A DNA stretch of 64,000 nt from positions 1 through 64,000 of the forward strand of contig NZ_JBQHTK010000001.1 in NCBI RefSeq assembly GCF_052065755.1. Reading direction: 5' to 3'. Made by a program: the position numbers and the translations under genes. Origin of the DNA: Allocoprococcus sp004560705 (GTDB lineage: Bacteria; Bacillota; Clostridia; Lachnospirales; Lachnospiraceae). This document shows positions 16,853 to 25,913 of the stretch, one piece after another; position 1 is the stretch's first letter; the number at the start of each line of letters is the position of its first letter. The notes under the pieces were generated by a model that saw nothing but the letters and a program-made list of their open reading frames with translations, was not told the DNA's origin and searched no databases.

Positions 16853-18211
16853 TTATAAAGAATTTAAACTCCTCATCCATTTCTTCTTTCTAAAAACCAC
16901 TAGCGACATTCCAAACCTCACGCACTCCTCAAGCGACAAAATGAAATACACATACGGTATCTCCAACTTCCACACAAACGCGCTAAGAAGCCCCAGCGGC
17001 ACTCCGAAAATCCAGGTTCCGATAAAATCAATCCACATCACATAGTTCGTCTTTCCGCCGCTTCGGATGATACCTCCGCCCAGTAACATATTCTGGACCT
17101 TCACCGGCGCAATCAGAGCATAGACGATCAGAAGCTGAACCGCCGTTTTATGAACTTCTGCCTCGACATGATAAATCTGCACATAAAATCTGCTCACTAT
17201 ACAGATAGCTGCCGAAAACGCCAATGATCCACACAGTCCATAAATCATCAGCCTCTTCGCTTCCCAATATGCCCGGTCATATTCTCCCGCGCCAAGCGCC
17301 TTTCCAATCAGGATAGCGGCCGCCTGGGACAATCCGCTCAGCGCTCCCATCATCAGTGTCTGGATCGGGATCGTCAGAGTCATGGCAGCACAAGCGGCTG
17401 TCCCGATATTACCGTAAATCGCAGCATATACATTTTCCCCAAGACTCCACAAAAATTCGCAGATGATGATCGGGCACAAAATCTTAAGGAACATTTCTGC
17501 ATATTCTCTTGTCATTCTTCCTTCCGTTTTCAGACGAATCTCATTCTTCCTGCAAAAATGAATTCCAAATCCGATTGTAATCAGGCAAGCCGTCCACTGT
17601 GAAATCACGGTTGCTGCCGCAGCTCCTCTTACCCCGAGCTGCGGCAGCCCGATTTTCCCGAAAATAAGCAGATAATTCAAAGCTGTATTCAGAACTGCTG
17701 AGGCCATACTCGCATACAGCGGAAACATAGCCGCTTCCATACAGCGCAGCAGCGTTGAGAGGATCGATACGATTGCCATCGGGACAAAGGCCAGCGCCAG
17801 AATCCGGAGATATTCTGCTGCTATCCCTCTCGTCACTTCATCCTTCGTGTACAGCCACATAATCTGTCCCGGAAAACACATGCTCACAAAAACCGCAAGC
17901 ATGGCAAGTCCCAGCGCAAGCTTCAGATTCAGTCGAAAGCTCCGCCCCACCTCGCCCGCATCCTTTTGCCCGATATACTGGGAAATCATGATTCCTGCCA
18001 CGGCAGCAACCGCCCCCAGAAGCACCGTATACAGCGAAGAAAACTTTCCGCCAAGCCCTACGCCCGCTATACTTGCACTTCCCAGTCTGCCGATCATCAT
18101 CTGATCCACCACACTGAAGGATGCCTGTAAAAGCGACTGCAGTGTGACCGGAACGGCAATTTTTAATACCGTTTTGTAAAATGGTTCTCTGCTATTTAGA
18201 GTCTTCACCAT
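16853..18211 (-). CDS. MATE-family multidrug/cation efflux transporter
   Basis: An integral membrane antiporter of 452 residues with about 12 hydrophobic segments in two homologous halves, the MATE/NorM layout. Family patterns are PVTLQSLLQASFSVVDQMMIG at the N-terminus and LTIPIQTLMMGALSGLSQAA at the start of the second half. Substrate unknown. ATG at 18211 follows GGAGG by 5 nt; a GTG four codons upstream overlaps the ribosome site. The start overlaps by 20 nt the end of a lacI-type pseudogene that may once have controlled it. The gene ends 3 bp before the clpB CIRCE, leaving no room for a separate terminator. Confidence 0.9.
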   Translation of the reverse strand: MVKTLNSREPFYKTVLKIAVPVTLQSLLQASFSVVDQMMIGRLGSASIAGVGLGGKFSSLYTVLLGAVAAVAGIMISQYIGQKDAGEVGRSFRLNLKLALGLAMLAVFVSMCFPGQIMWLYTKDEVTRGIAAEYLRILALAFVPMAIVSILSTLLRCMEAAMFPLYASMASAVLNTALNYLLIFGKIGLPQLGVRGAAAATVISQWTACLITIGFGIHFCRKNEIRLKTEGRMTREYAEMFLKILCPIIICEFLWSLGENVYAAIYGNIGTAACAAMTLTIPIQTLMMGALSGLSQAAAILIGKALGAGEYDRAYWEAKRLMIYGLCGSLAFSAAICIVSRFYVQIYHVEAEVHKTAVQLLIVYALIAPVKVQNMLLGGGIIRSGGKTNYVMWIDFIGTWIFGVPLGLLSAFVWKLEIPYVYFILSLEECVRFGMSLVVFRKKKWMRSLNSL

Positions 18212-18981
18212 ATTTTCCTCCACTCTTCTTTTTCAGCTCCATCATTTTCACGCTTCCCCGTTCCACAAGATACACCGGAAGCCGCACCGTCTGCTCATCC
18301 CAAATTCCCTGCTTCAATTTACTGAGGCGCCTCACCGCCTGCTTTGCCCTCTCTTTTGTGTCCTGCCGCACACTTGTAAGTTCCGGGCTCACCCTCTCAC
18401 AGAGCGGGCTGTCGTCAAAACCTGCCACAGAAATATCATCGGGCACACAGATCCCCTGTTCCTGAAGGCTGTGCATCAGTTCCGCCGCGTAGAAATCCGA
18501 CACAGCAAAGACAGCCGTGTATTCCAGGATCTCTCCCAACCTTTCCCGATACATCCTCTTTCTTGCTTCCTTCTCAAAAGGGATCTGCAGAAATCCCACT
18601 TTCTGCTCTCCCAATGCCGCTTTGCAGCCTTCGATCCGTTCTTTATCCATGTAGATATAGTTGTCGGCAATACACAAAACCTTCTCGTGTCCCATCCGCT
18701 TCAGATATTCTCCCATCTGCCATCCGCCGTCATAATCATCGATGATCAGATTACAGATGCGCTCCGTCTCCCCAAAACATCCGTCATATACAACAAACGG
18801 AATGTGCATGGATTCCCGCCATGTTGGGAATGTATTTTTTCTCTTCCAGCAGTGCCTGCACCCGTTTCACCGTCTCATCCGAGATTTTTTTGGTCTTCCC
18901 GTGAATCACATTGGATACCGTCGTCGTACTGACCCCCAGTTCCTCTGCTATGTCTGCGATCCGCACTCTCCCTTGTTCCAT
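18192..18981 (-). pseudogene. LacI-family regulator with an internal deletion and frameshift
   Basis: The N-terminal part (ATG about 18981) encodes an intact LacI helix-turn-helix: RIADIAEELGVSTTTVSNVI, then SDETVKRVQALLEEKKYIPNMA. The frame then reads a short out-of-frame tail and stops. From about 18810 a second frame resumes with HIPFVVYDG and continues through a normal LacI effector domain (ISVAGFDDSPLCERVSPELTSV). About 90 residues of the first half of the ligand-binding domain are missing compared with a usual repressor of around 335 aa, and the frames do not match. The remaining reading frames could still give a DNA-binding peptide. It overlaps the MATE gene start by 20 nt. Confidence 0.85.
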
Positions 18982-19058
18982 CACTCTTACCTCTCATTCC
19001 ATCCGGTTCTCTCCTCAAAACCCTTTTTCGTTTTCATATGATAAAGTATAATAAAAGC

Positions 19059-19108
19059 CTTGGATTTTCGGAAGAGGTTAAACGCATAATCTATCCCAAA
19101 AATCCAAG
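19059..19108. repeat. 10-bp inverted repeat between the lacI pseudogene and MATE gene 2
   Basis: CTTGGATTTT (19059-19068) pairs perfectly with AAAATCCAAG (19099-19108). It lies in the divergent gap upstream of both the lacI-type pseudogene and the plus-strand MATE gene. It could be a regulator half-site pair or an mRNA hairpin; the 30-nt loop is large for an intrinsic terminator. Confidence 0.45.
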
Positions 19109-19215
19109 ACTCGATTTGTAAAATATATACAAACCATACAGTTTTCTTTCTTTTTTCTGCCATCCATGTTAGAATAAGAAAGTATGCTTTACGGCATTAA
19201 TTTCATGTTTGGGGT

Positions 19216-20577
19216 ATGATGATTATGAGTAAAACAAAAACGCTGGACCTGACTTGCGGTCCTATTTTTAAAACACTGTCCGAACTGGCTCTGCCAATTA
19301 TGGCTTCTTCCTTTCTCGGAACTGCCTACAGCATCACCGATATGGCCTGGATCGGTATGCTCGGATCCAAAGCTGTGGCTGGAATCGGGGTCGGCAGCAT
19401 GTTTGTCTGGCTGTCTCAGGGGGTTGTTGCACTTGCCAGAATGGGTGGACAGGTTAATGTGGCGCAATGCTGCGGCAGAAATGATACGGAAGAGGCAACT
19501 CACTATGCCTCCTGTGCACTCCAGCTTACGATCGTGTTCTCTTTCATTTATTCTGCCTTTTGCCTGATCTTCATGAAACCGTTGCTTTCATTTTTCAATC
19601 TGTCCGACGCAGAATCTTATTCTGCCGCCGTAATCTACATGAAAGTAACCTGTGGGCTCATTCTGTTTTCTTTTCTGAGTCTTACACTGACCGGACTCTT
19701 TACGGCCCAGGGAGATTCCCGGACTCCCTTCCTTGCCAATCTGATCGGGCTGGTCGGCAATATGATCCTGGATCCGCTGCTGATCTTAGGTATCGGTCCC
19801 TTCCCACGGTTGGAGGCCATGGGTGCCGCCATCGCGACCGTAACAGCACAATTCCTTGTTATGTCGGTGATGATGATCCATATTTTTCTTCCGAAAAGCG
19901 GAAAAAATATTTTAAAGCATGTAAAGCTATTCTCCCTCAGTCCACGCAAATACTATCGTTCCATCTGCAGAATCGGGATCCCGACGGCACTTCAGAGCAG
20001 TCTGTACTGTATGATCTCCATGGTACTGACCCGCATGATCTCCGGATTTGGAGCCGCCGCAGTCGCGACACAGCGTGTTGGAGGGCAGATCGAATCTCTC
20101 TCCTGGAATACCGCAGATGGTTTCGGGGCAGCATTAAATGCATTTGTGGGGCAGAATTATGGTGCAAAAAAATCAGACCGAATCCGCAAAGGCTATTCTA
20201 TTTCCCTGCGTATTCTGGTAATATGGGGCGCACTGATCAGTGCTGCATTTATTTTCCTTCCGACTCCGATCTCCCGCCTGTTCTTCCATGAAGCAGAAGC
20301 CATCCAGATTTCCGCCGAATATCTGGTCATTCTTGGTTTCAGTGAAATCTTTATGTGTGTAGAACTCATGACGGTCGGTGCACTCTCCGGTCTCGGGAAA
20401 ACAACACTTTGCAGTGTAATCAGCATCACCCTTACCGGAGCCCGAATTCCCCTCGCCATGTTCCTTACCAGTATCGGAATGGGATTATCCGGAATCTGGT
20501 GGGCCCTGACGATTTCATCCATCGCCAAAGGAATTCTCTTCTACCTGACGTTCAAATATACGGAGCGGAAACTATAA
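19216..20577 (+). CDS. MATE-family efflux transporter (second copy)
   Basis: A membrane antiporter of up to 453 residues with MATE features: LPIMASSFLGTAYSITDMAWIG near the N-terminus, a long duplicated 12-helix layout, and GFGAAAVATQRVGGQIESLS with WNTADGFGAALNAFVGQNYG at the start of the second half. It is divergent from the first MATE gene rather than a recent duplicate, since little sequence is shared. Three in-frame ATGs (19216, 19219, 19225) are close together; 19225 has the best distance from a GGGG ribosome site. Substrate unknown. It is transcribed away from the lacI-type pseudogene. Confidence 0.88.
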   Translation: MMIMSKTKTLDLTCGPIFKTLSELALPIMASSFLGTAYSITDMAWIGMLGSKAVAGIGVGSMFVWLSQGVVALARMGGQVNVAQCCGRNDTEEATHYASCALQLTIVFSFIYSAFCLIFMKPLLSFFNLSDAESYSAAVIYMKVTCGLILFSFLSLTLTGLFTAQGDSRTPFLANLIGLVGNMILDPLLILGIGPFPRLEAMGAAIATVTAQFLVMSVMMIHIFLPKSGKNILKHVKLFSLSPRKYYRSICRIGIPTALQSSLYCMISMVLTRMISGFGAAAVATQRVGGQIESLSWNTADGFGAALNAFVGQNYGAKKSDRIRKGYSISLRILVIWGALISAAFIFLPTPISRLFFHEAEAIQISAEYLVILGFSEIFMCVELMTVGALSGLGKTTLCSVISITLTGARIPLAMFLTSIGMGLSGIWWALTISSIAKGILFYLTFKYTERKL

Positions 20578-20588
20578 TATGCTTTTGC

Positions 20589-20617
20589 TTGCGAAATATT
20601 CCCTGGTATTCTATACT
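20589..20617 (+). promoter_or_regulatory. Promoter of the CapA-like gene
   Basis: TTGCGA (20589-20594) and TATACT (20612-20617) are spaced by 17 bp, just after the MATE stop codon and about 50 nt before the CapA-like ATG. Confidence 0.6.
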
Positions 20618-20667
20618 GAAAATATAGTCACATTTTGTCGAATATCATCGATGAGGGGGAATACGAT

Positions 20668-21990
20668 ATGGCAAGGGGAGCACGAAAACGTAAATCGAAA
20701 AAACGAAATAAAATTATTTATATTCTTTTACTGATACTTCTTTTACTGCTGATTCTGGATGGTTTTGCTGTCAAAAGCTGGATATCTGAAACTAGACAGA
20801 CGAAGGAAACACCACCGGTTTCTGCCTCGGCAAAAGATTCCGAAACAGCGATTCAGGCTGCAGACACTTCGGATGCAGTCACAGAAGCTGCCCTTTCCAC
20901 GAAAGAAGTATCTTTGATGGCAGTCGGCGATAATCTGATCCATACTGCAGTTTGGCAGTCCGGCCTGCAGTCTGACGGCAGTCATGACTATACGCTTCTC
21001 TACAGTAACCTCGCACCCTATCTGGAGACATGTGACCTGAAAGTCATCAATCAGGAAACCATCTTCGGTGGTGATGAAAAAGGGCTCCGGGATTACCCGG
21101 TCTTCAACTCTCCCGAGGCGATTGGCGACACTCTGGAGGAAGTCGGATTCAATGTTGTCCTGCATGCTTCCAACCACGGCTTTGACATGGGTCTGGACGG
21201 ATTACTGAACTGTGTTTCATTCTGGAAGACCAGCCATCCCGCCATGACGGTCCTGGGCATTTATGAAACCCGGGAAGAACAGTCCCAGATTCCGGTGCTC
21301 GAGATAAACGGAATTAAATTTGCACTGCTGAATTATACATACAGCCACAACGCAGAAACCTTCAGCACAAAGGCTGAAGGCCATCTGAATATGCTATGTA
21401 ATTATGATGCCAATTCGCGTTACATCGATTTTAACACGATTCATCCACAGGTTCTTGACGATATCCGCCGCGCAGAATCGATGGCTGATTTTACCATCGT
21501 ATTTCCGCACTGGGGCATCGAATACACAATGGAAGCAACTGCTCAGGAGATTACCTTTGCGAGTCAGATGGCTGAAGCCGGTGCCGACCTGATCATCGGA
21601 ACACATCCTCACGTCATTCAACCTGTAGAATGGGTCACCGCCGATAACGGGAACCGCGCGCTTTGCTATTATTCTCTGGGCAATTATACCTCTGCCCAGG
21701 ACGGTGTTGCCCAAATGCTTGGCGGCATGGCCAATCTTACCATCGTACAGGACGAATCCGGCACCTATATCCGCGAGGACAGTATCAAGGCAATTCCGTT
21801 AGTGACACATTTTATTTATCCCGGATGGACCGGGTCCAGTGTCGTAGAAAGCACCTATCTTCTGGACCATTATACAGAAGAACAGGCCGCAAAACACGGA
21901 CTTCGCAATGCCTGGGGTATCATTCTGACAAAAGACGAATTACTGTCTCTGGCACAAAATACATTTGGAGAATATCTCAGCATGGAATAA
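20668..21990 (+). CDS. CapA/PgsA-type poly-gamma-glutamate synthesis-like metallophosphatase, membrane anchored
   Basis: A 440-residue protein with a very basic N-terminus, one Leu/Ile-rich membrane segment (about 17-35), a Ser/Thr/Ala linker to about 80, then a CapA-type calcineurin-like domain. Motifs are SLMAVGDNLIHTAV, NQETIFGG, VVLHASNHGFDMG, PHWGIEY, IIGTHPHVIQ and CYYSLGNY, holding the His, Asp and Asn metal ligands of the fold. The domain should face outside the cell. Family members take part in poly-gamma-glutamate capsule anchoring or release, but no capBC genes are nearby, so its role is open. ATG at 20668 follows GAGGGGG. It has its own promoter and terminator. Confidence 0.85.
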   Translation: MARGARKRKSKKRNKIIYILLLILLLLLILDGFAVKSWISETRQTKETPPVSASAKDSETAIQAADTSDAVTEAALSTKEVSLMAVGDNLIHTAVWQSGLQSDGSHDYTLLYSNLAPYLETCDLKVINQETIFGGDEKGLRDYPVFNSPEAIGDTLEEVGFNVVLHASNHGFDMGLDGLLNCVSFWKTSHPAMTVLGIYETREEQSQIPVLEINGIKFALLNYTYSHNAETFSTKAEGHLNMLCNYDANSRYIDFNTIHPQVLDDIRRAESMADFTIVFPHWGIEYTMEATAQEITFASQMAEAGADLIIGTHPHVIQPVEWVTADNGNRALCYYSLGNYTSAQDGVAQMLGGMANLTIVQDESGTYIREDSIKAIPLVTHFIYPGWTGSSVVESTYLLDHYTEEQAAKHGLRNAWGIILTKDELLSLAQNTFGEYLSME

Positions 21991-22014
21991 CCCATGCCGA
22001 GATATTTGTTTTTC
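21971..22014 (+). terminator. Terminator of the CapA-like gene
   Basis: Stem AATATCTCAGCATGG with its near-complement is followed by TTGTTTTT. The stop codon TAA is in the loop. Confidence 0.85.
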
Positions 22015-22025
22015 GATCGATTTAT

Positions 22026-22973
22026 TTAAACCGTCATCCTCTTCGCATCTTCCATTTCCCAAAGGGATCTGTGATTCTCACATTTTTCCAGATCCGGACA
22101 CTCACCTCTTAAATACGCATAAACCGGCTCCCGATGCTCATATTCCGCAATCACCTGATCCAGTTTTGCCAGCATTCTCTCTTTGTCTTTCGGAAGTGTT
22201 CCTTTTACTCTGACTTCAATAAAATCGTGAAATCCGTCGTACAGGATCTCGTTCCCTTTCAGATGTTCCAGCAGGCAGCGTTCTTCACGCAGGTTTTCCA
22301 CCTCATCGGCAGGCACGAACGTGCCGTCTTCAATATGTCGGTACAACGGCACTTCCTTATGAAGAAACATCGAAAAATTCACCACATGTCTTGGATGCGT
22401 GCGGTTCAGGAAGTCCGCAAGTGCTTCTGCATTTTCCGTTCCTCTTCCCTTACCGGCAACTCCCGTCATGATATGCGCATCAAACAGCATCCCAGCCTTC
22501 TGGATTCTTTCGATCGCAGCTATCGCCTGTTCCTGATCATGATCCTTCTCCATAAACTTCAGAACATCATCCAGGCCGCTTTCAATTCCCAGATAAAGAT
22601 GACGTACCCCGTTCTTATATAACAGTTCCAGTTCTTCTTCCGATTTTCTCAGGATGCTGGTGACGGTTGCATCCATATTAATGCAATAACATTCTGGGAA
22701 ATATACGTGGATCTTGTCCAGAATCTCCATCAAATGTTCCGTTTTCAATCCGAACGCATTTCCGTCTCCCAGAAAAATCTTTTTCGGATTTCCACCCAGT
22801 TCAGCGACTCTTTTAAGTTCTTCCTCAATCTGCTCCATCGGCAGTTCCCTGTACTTCAGATGCCGGAATAAATTGCAGAACTTGCACCGGTTATAAGAAC
22901 ACCCTACCATAACCGGAAGCATAAATGACGCTCTCTCCATAGGAGCACGGCATATCTGACCTTCATAATTCAT
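22026..22973 (-). CDS. Radical SAM protein of unknown substrate
   Basis: A 315-residue radical SAM enzyme. The [4Fe-4S] motif is GCSYNRCKFCNLF, a CX4CX2C spacing rather than the usual CX3CX2C and similar to the COG1032/YgiQ-like branch. FLGDGNAFGL, HLYLGIESGLDDVLKFM (GxIxG-type) and FDAHIMTGVAGKGRG are typical barrel motifs. No B12-binding or TRAM domain is visible and the C-terminus has a few extra Cys. ATG at 22973 has GAGGTG 7 nt upstream; an ATG two codons earlier is too close. Monocistronic. The reaction cannot be named. Confidence 0.85.
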   Translation of the reverse strand: MNYEGQICRAPMERASFMLPVMVGCSYNRCKFCNLFRHLKYRELPMEQIEEELKRVAELGGNPKKIFLGDGNAFGLKTEHLMEILDKIHVYFPECYCINMDATVTSILRKSEEELELLYKNGVRHLYLGIESGLDDVLKFMEKDHDQEQAIAAIERIQKAGMLFDAHIMTGVAGKGRGTENAEALADFLNRTHPRHVVNFSMFLHKEVPLYRHIEDGTFVPADEVENLREERCLLEHLKGNEILYDGFHDFIEVRVKGTLPKDKERMLAKLDQVIAEYEHREPVYAYLRGECPDLEKCENHRSLWEMEDAKRMTV

Positions 22974-23139
22974 ATTCATTCACCTCACATACTGACGCTT
23001 TCATTCGTTCTTACACAGACCTTTTGCTTTTCTGCTTTCAGTATAAATTCATTTTCCTCTCAGGTCAATTGCATACCTGATTTTCTTCGCAAATCCCGTC
23101 ATTCCATATCGGTATATTCAAAAATTGAAGGAGAAAACC

Positions 23140-23694
23140 ATGTCTGATTATTATATTGCAACGATACCGAAAGATGATATCCGGGTCAACCGGCAGATCG
23201 ATCAGCTTCTCACTGCAGAGGGCATACGGCGCGACGCCCATCTGGACTACACCTGCGCCATGTTTGATGAATACCTAAATGTCATTGCAACCGGAAGCTG
23301 ATTCGGCAATACCCTGCGCTGCATGGCAGTGAGCAGTGTCCATCAGGGAGAAGGTCTCATGAACCAGATTGTGTCCCACCTCATGGAAGTACAGTTTGAA
23401 CGTGCAAATACACATCTGTTTCTCTATACCAAATGCAGCTCTGCCTAATTTTTCGGCGATCTTGGTTTTTATGAGATTGCGCGCATTGATGAACAGATCG
23501 TTTTCATGGAAAACCGCAAAACCGGATTCTCCCGCTATCTTCAGAAACTTTCTTCTGAGAAAAAAGATGGAACTCGCGTTGCGGCACTGGTTATGAACGC
23601 CAATCCTTTTACATCCGGTCATCAGTATCTTGTCGAAAAAGCCGCCTCGGAAAACGATGTTCATCCACTATTAAAAGAAAGGAAGGTAGGATAA
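23140..23694 (+). pseudogene. citC: citC (citrate lyase ligase) fragment with two in-frame stops
   Basis: [Citrate (pro-3S)-lyase] ligase would acetylate the citrate lyase prosthetic group. The frame opens with a good ribosome site (GAAGGAG) and MSDYYIATIPKDD. TGA interrupts codon 54 (ATGS-stop-FGNTLRC, where Cys is expected) and TAA interrupts codon 103 (CSSA-stop-FFGDLGFYE, where Lys is expected). No frameshift occurs between them. The frame reaches the nucleotidyltransferase motif AALVMNANPFTSGHQYLVEKA, then homology ends near 23660, about half way through a normal CitC. The rest, and the citDEF genes usually found before citX, are missing, so a deletion joins citC to the citX ribosome site. 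Confidence 0.88.
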
Positions 23695-23698
23695 AACC

Positions 23699-24202
23699 AT
23701 GCAAGGATACGAAGTAACTTTACCTGAAATGCTTGCCTGCCGTGAACACCGGGCACTTCTTCAGCAGGAACTGATTGCCAGATATCATTGCCCTGTTATT
23801 TCTTTTTGTATGAATATTCCCGGTCCCAACAAAACAACTCCACAGATACGTTCTGCTTTTGAACATGGATTAAAAATTCTTGAAGAGCAGCTTACTTTAC
23901 AGAAAATTCCGGTTTTAGAAGCCATTCCGATTCACGAAGTCACCGGAGATGAATGGATCGCCGCAGTCAAATTTCCTGCCAGCTCCATCAAGACACTTAC
24001 TACACAGATTGAAGAAACGGATTGCTTCGGCCGCCTTTTTGACATCGATGTAATTGACATCACCGGCGAAAAGCTCTCCAGACCCATCTATCGCAAATGT
24101 CTGATCTGCGGCAGACAGGCGCAGGAATGTGCCAGTTCCAGACGCCATTCTGTCAAAGAAATGCAGGATAAAATTGAAGAAATTCTTGAAAAAGGGATGT
24201 AG
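23699..24202 (+). CDS. citX: Apo-citrate lyase phosphoribosyl-dephospho-CoA transferase (CitX), orphaned
   Basis: CitX transfers the phosphoribosyl-dephospho-CoA prosthetic group to the citrate lyase acyl carrier subunit. The 167-residue protein is complete, with EMLACREHRALLQQELI, CPVISFCMNIPGPNK, the signature GRLFDIDVIDITGEKLSR and CLICGRQAQECASSRRH. AAGGAAGG precedes ATG at 23699. Its partners (citD, citE, citF) are not in the window and citC next to it is broken, so its substrate protein may no longer exist unless encoded elsewhere. It appears intact, which suggests the loss is recent or the gene is used for another carrier. Confidence 0.9.
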   Translation: MQGYEVTLPEMLACREHRALLQQELIARYHCPVISFCMNIPGPNKTTPQIRSAFEHGLKILEEQLTLQKIPVLEAIPIHEVTGDEWIAAVKFPASSIKTLTTQIEETDCFGRLFDIDVIDITGEKLSRPIYRKCLICGRQAQECASSRRHSVKEMQDKIEEILEKGM

Positions 24203-24224
24203 CTTAAAGCCACATCCCTTTTTT
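24189..24224. terminator. Bidirectional terminator between citX and citrate synthase
   Basis: AAAAAGGGATGT pairs with ACATCCCTTTTT around an 11-nt loop. The A- and T-runs allow termination of both converging genes. The citX stop codon lies within the loop side. Confidence 0.85.
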
Positions 24225-24257
24225 AATATTTCCTATATGATAAATCTATAAATCATT

Positions 24258-25640
24258 CTAACCCCGATCTTCCATCGCCACAAAATCTTCATGATGCCCC
24301 ACATATTTATAGGCAGGACGAATGATCTTATTGGCATTGATCAGCTCTTCCAGACGATGCGCACTCCATCCAGGCATACGCGCAATCGCGAAAATCGGCG
24401 TAAAAAGCTCTTCCGGTATACCAAGCATAGAATATACAAACCCACTGTAGAAATCCACATTTGCACATACATTCTTGAACAGTTTGCGATGTTCCATAAT
24501 CAGCTTTCCTGCAAGCCGTTCTACCATTTCATAAAGTTCGAACTCTTCTGTACGTCCCTTTTCTTCTGCCAGTTCCTTCGCAAATTTCTTCAAAATCACT
24601 TCTCTTGGATCAGACAGCGTATACACTGCATGTCCCATACCATAAATCAGGCCTGTACGGTCAAAGGCCTGTTTGTTCAGAATTTTCTGAAGATAATCAG
24701 ATACTTCCTCTTCGTTCTTCCAGTCCTTCACATTGGCCTTGATATCTTCAAACATCTTCTGCACTTTCAGATTCGCGCCACCGTGACGCGGCCCTTTCAA
24801 AGATCCAATGGACGCTGCCACAGAGGAATATGTATCGGTTCCTGACGAAGAAACAACGTGCGTCGTAAATGTTGAGTTATTACCACCACCATGCTCTGCA
24901 TGCAGAATCAGCGCAATATCCAGGACTTTTGCCTCGAGCTCTGTATAGTCACCATCCGGTCTGAGCATCAGAAGCATATTTTCTGCAAGTGACAGTCCTT
25001 TCCTCGGATTTTTAATAAAAAGTGAATCATCCTTCCTGAAATGACGATAAGCGTGATACGAATATACCGCAATCAGTGGAAGTTTTGCAATCAAACTCAA
25101 CGACTGACGCAGCACATTATCCGGTGAAATATTTTCCGGATCTGAATCATAGGTATAAAGCGTCAAAATGCATCTTTGCATAGAGTTCATAATATTCGCA
25201 TTGGATGCCTTCATGACTACATCGCGAACAAATCTACCGCTTAGATTTTCAAGTTCGAACATTACTTTTAGAAACATATCCAGTTCTTCTTTAGTAGGAA
25301 GCTTACCAAACAAAAGCAGATAAATCGTTTCTTCAAATCCAAACCGTCTTCCTTCCAGCCCCTTCACAAGATCATTAACATTGATCCCTTGATAATAAAG
25401 CGTCCCTTCCGCCGGAATTCTCCTTCCGTTTATCAGATTAAAGCCGCTTACATCAGACACTTCGGTCAACCCTGTCAGTACACCCTTACCGGCAGAGTCA
25501 CGCAATCCTCTTTTTACATCATATTCTATATACAGGTTCGGGTCGATATGATGCATCTTCATCAATTCTTCTGTAAGGACTTCCATATCTTTTTTCAGTA
25601 TACTTGGTTCTTCCATATCCATCATTTCATTCTCTGCCAT
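24258..25640 (-). CDS. gltA: Citrate synthase
   Basis: Condenses oxaloacetate and acetyl-CoA to citrate. The 460-residue protein has the catalytic His pair in LHAEHGGGNNSTFT and IYGMGHAVYTLSDPR and the catalytic Asp in CANVDFYSGFVYSMLGIP. It carries an acidic N-terminal extension of about 40 residues relative to the shortest family members, usual in clostridial forms. AGGAGG precedes ATG at 25640. It is monocistronic, convergent with citX. The proximity of citrate synthesis to a decayed citrate-cleavage locus may be chance. Confidence 0.95.
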   Translation of the reverse strand: MAENEMMDMEEPSILKKDMEVLTEELMKMHHIDPNLYIEYDVKRGLRDSAGKGVLTGLTEVSDVSGFNLINGRRIPAEGTLYYQGINVNDLVKGLEGRRFGFEETIYLLLFGKLPTKEELDMFLKVMFELENLSGRFVRDVVMKASNANIMNSMQRCILTLYTYDSDPENISPDNVLRQSLSLIAKLPLIAVYSYHAYRHFRKDDSLFIKNPRKGLSLAENMLLMLRPDGDYTELEAKVLDIALILHAEHGGGNNSTFTTHVVSSSGTDTYSSVAASIGSLKGPRHGGANLKVQKMFEDIKANVKDWKNEEEVSDYLQKILNKQAFDRTGLIYGMGHAVYTLSDPREVILKKFAKELAEEKGRTEEFELYEMVERLAGKLIMEHRKLFKNVCANVDFYSGFVYSMLGIPEELFTPIFAIARMPGWSAHRLEELINANKIIRPAYKYVGHHEDFVAMEDRG

Positions 25641-25674
25641 ATACGTACCTCCTGTTTAAACAAAATTTCTTATT

Positions 25675-25703
25675 ATTCTACACGAAACTTCATAAGAATA
25701 CAA
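25675..25703 (-). promoter_or_regulatory. Citrate synthase promoter
   Basis: Minus strand: TTGTAT (25698-25703), 17-bp spacer, TAGAAT (25675-25680). The distance to the ATG at 25640 is 34 nt. Confidence 0.65.
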
Positions 25704-25860
25704 TCACTTTTTGCAATTTCCATGCTATTTTTATGCATAATTTTAATTTTTTATCAGAAAACGCAGCTAGAATCATTGTCTTTCTGCAATCGCAACGGAT
25801 TTTTCCGGCATATTATCTTGTTTTCACCCACGAACTTTCTGTGAATTTTTTTAATATCTC

Positions 25861-25889
25861 TTGTGTCTTTTCCAGAAACATATTAGAAT
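25861..25889 (+). promoter_or_regulatory. Promoter of the small tail-anchored protein gene
   Basis: TTGTGT (25861-25866), 17-bp spacer, TAGAAT (25884-25889). The leader to the ATG at 25914 is short and carries GGAGGAGG. Confidence 0.6.
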
Positions 25890-25913
25890 AAAAACACTGG
25901 AGGAGGTGTTAAT

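Noticed and set aside
23299..23301. TGA at a Cys position in citC read as selenocysteine
   Set aside because: A second in-frame stop (TAA at 23446-23448) and loss of the C-terminal half show a decayed gene; no SECIS-like hairpin was recognised after the TGA.
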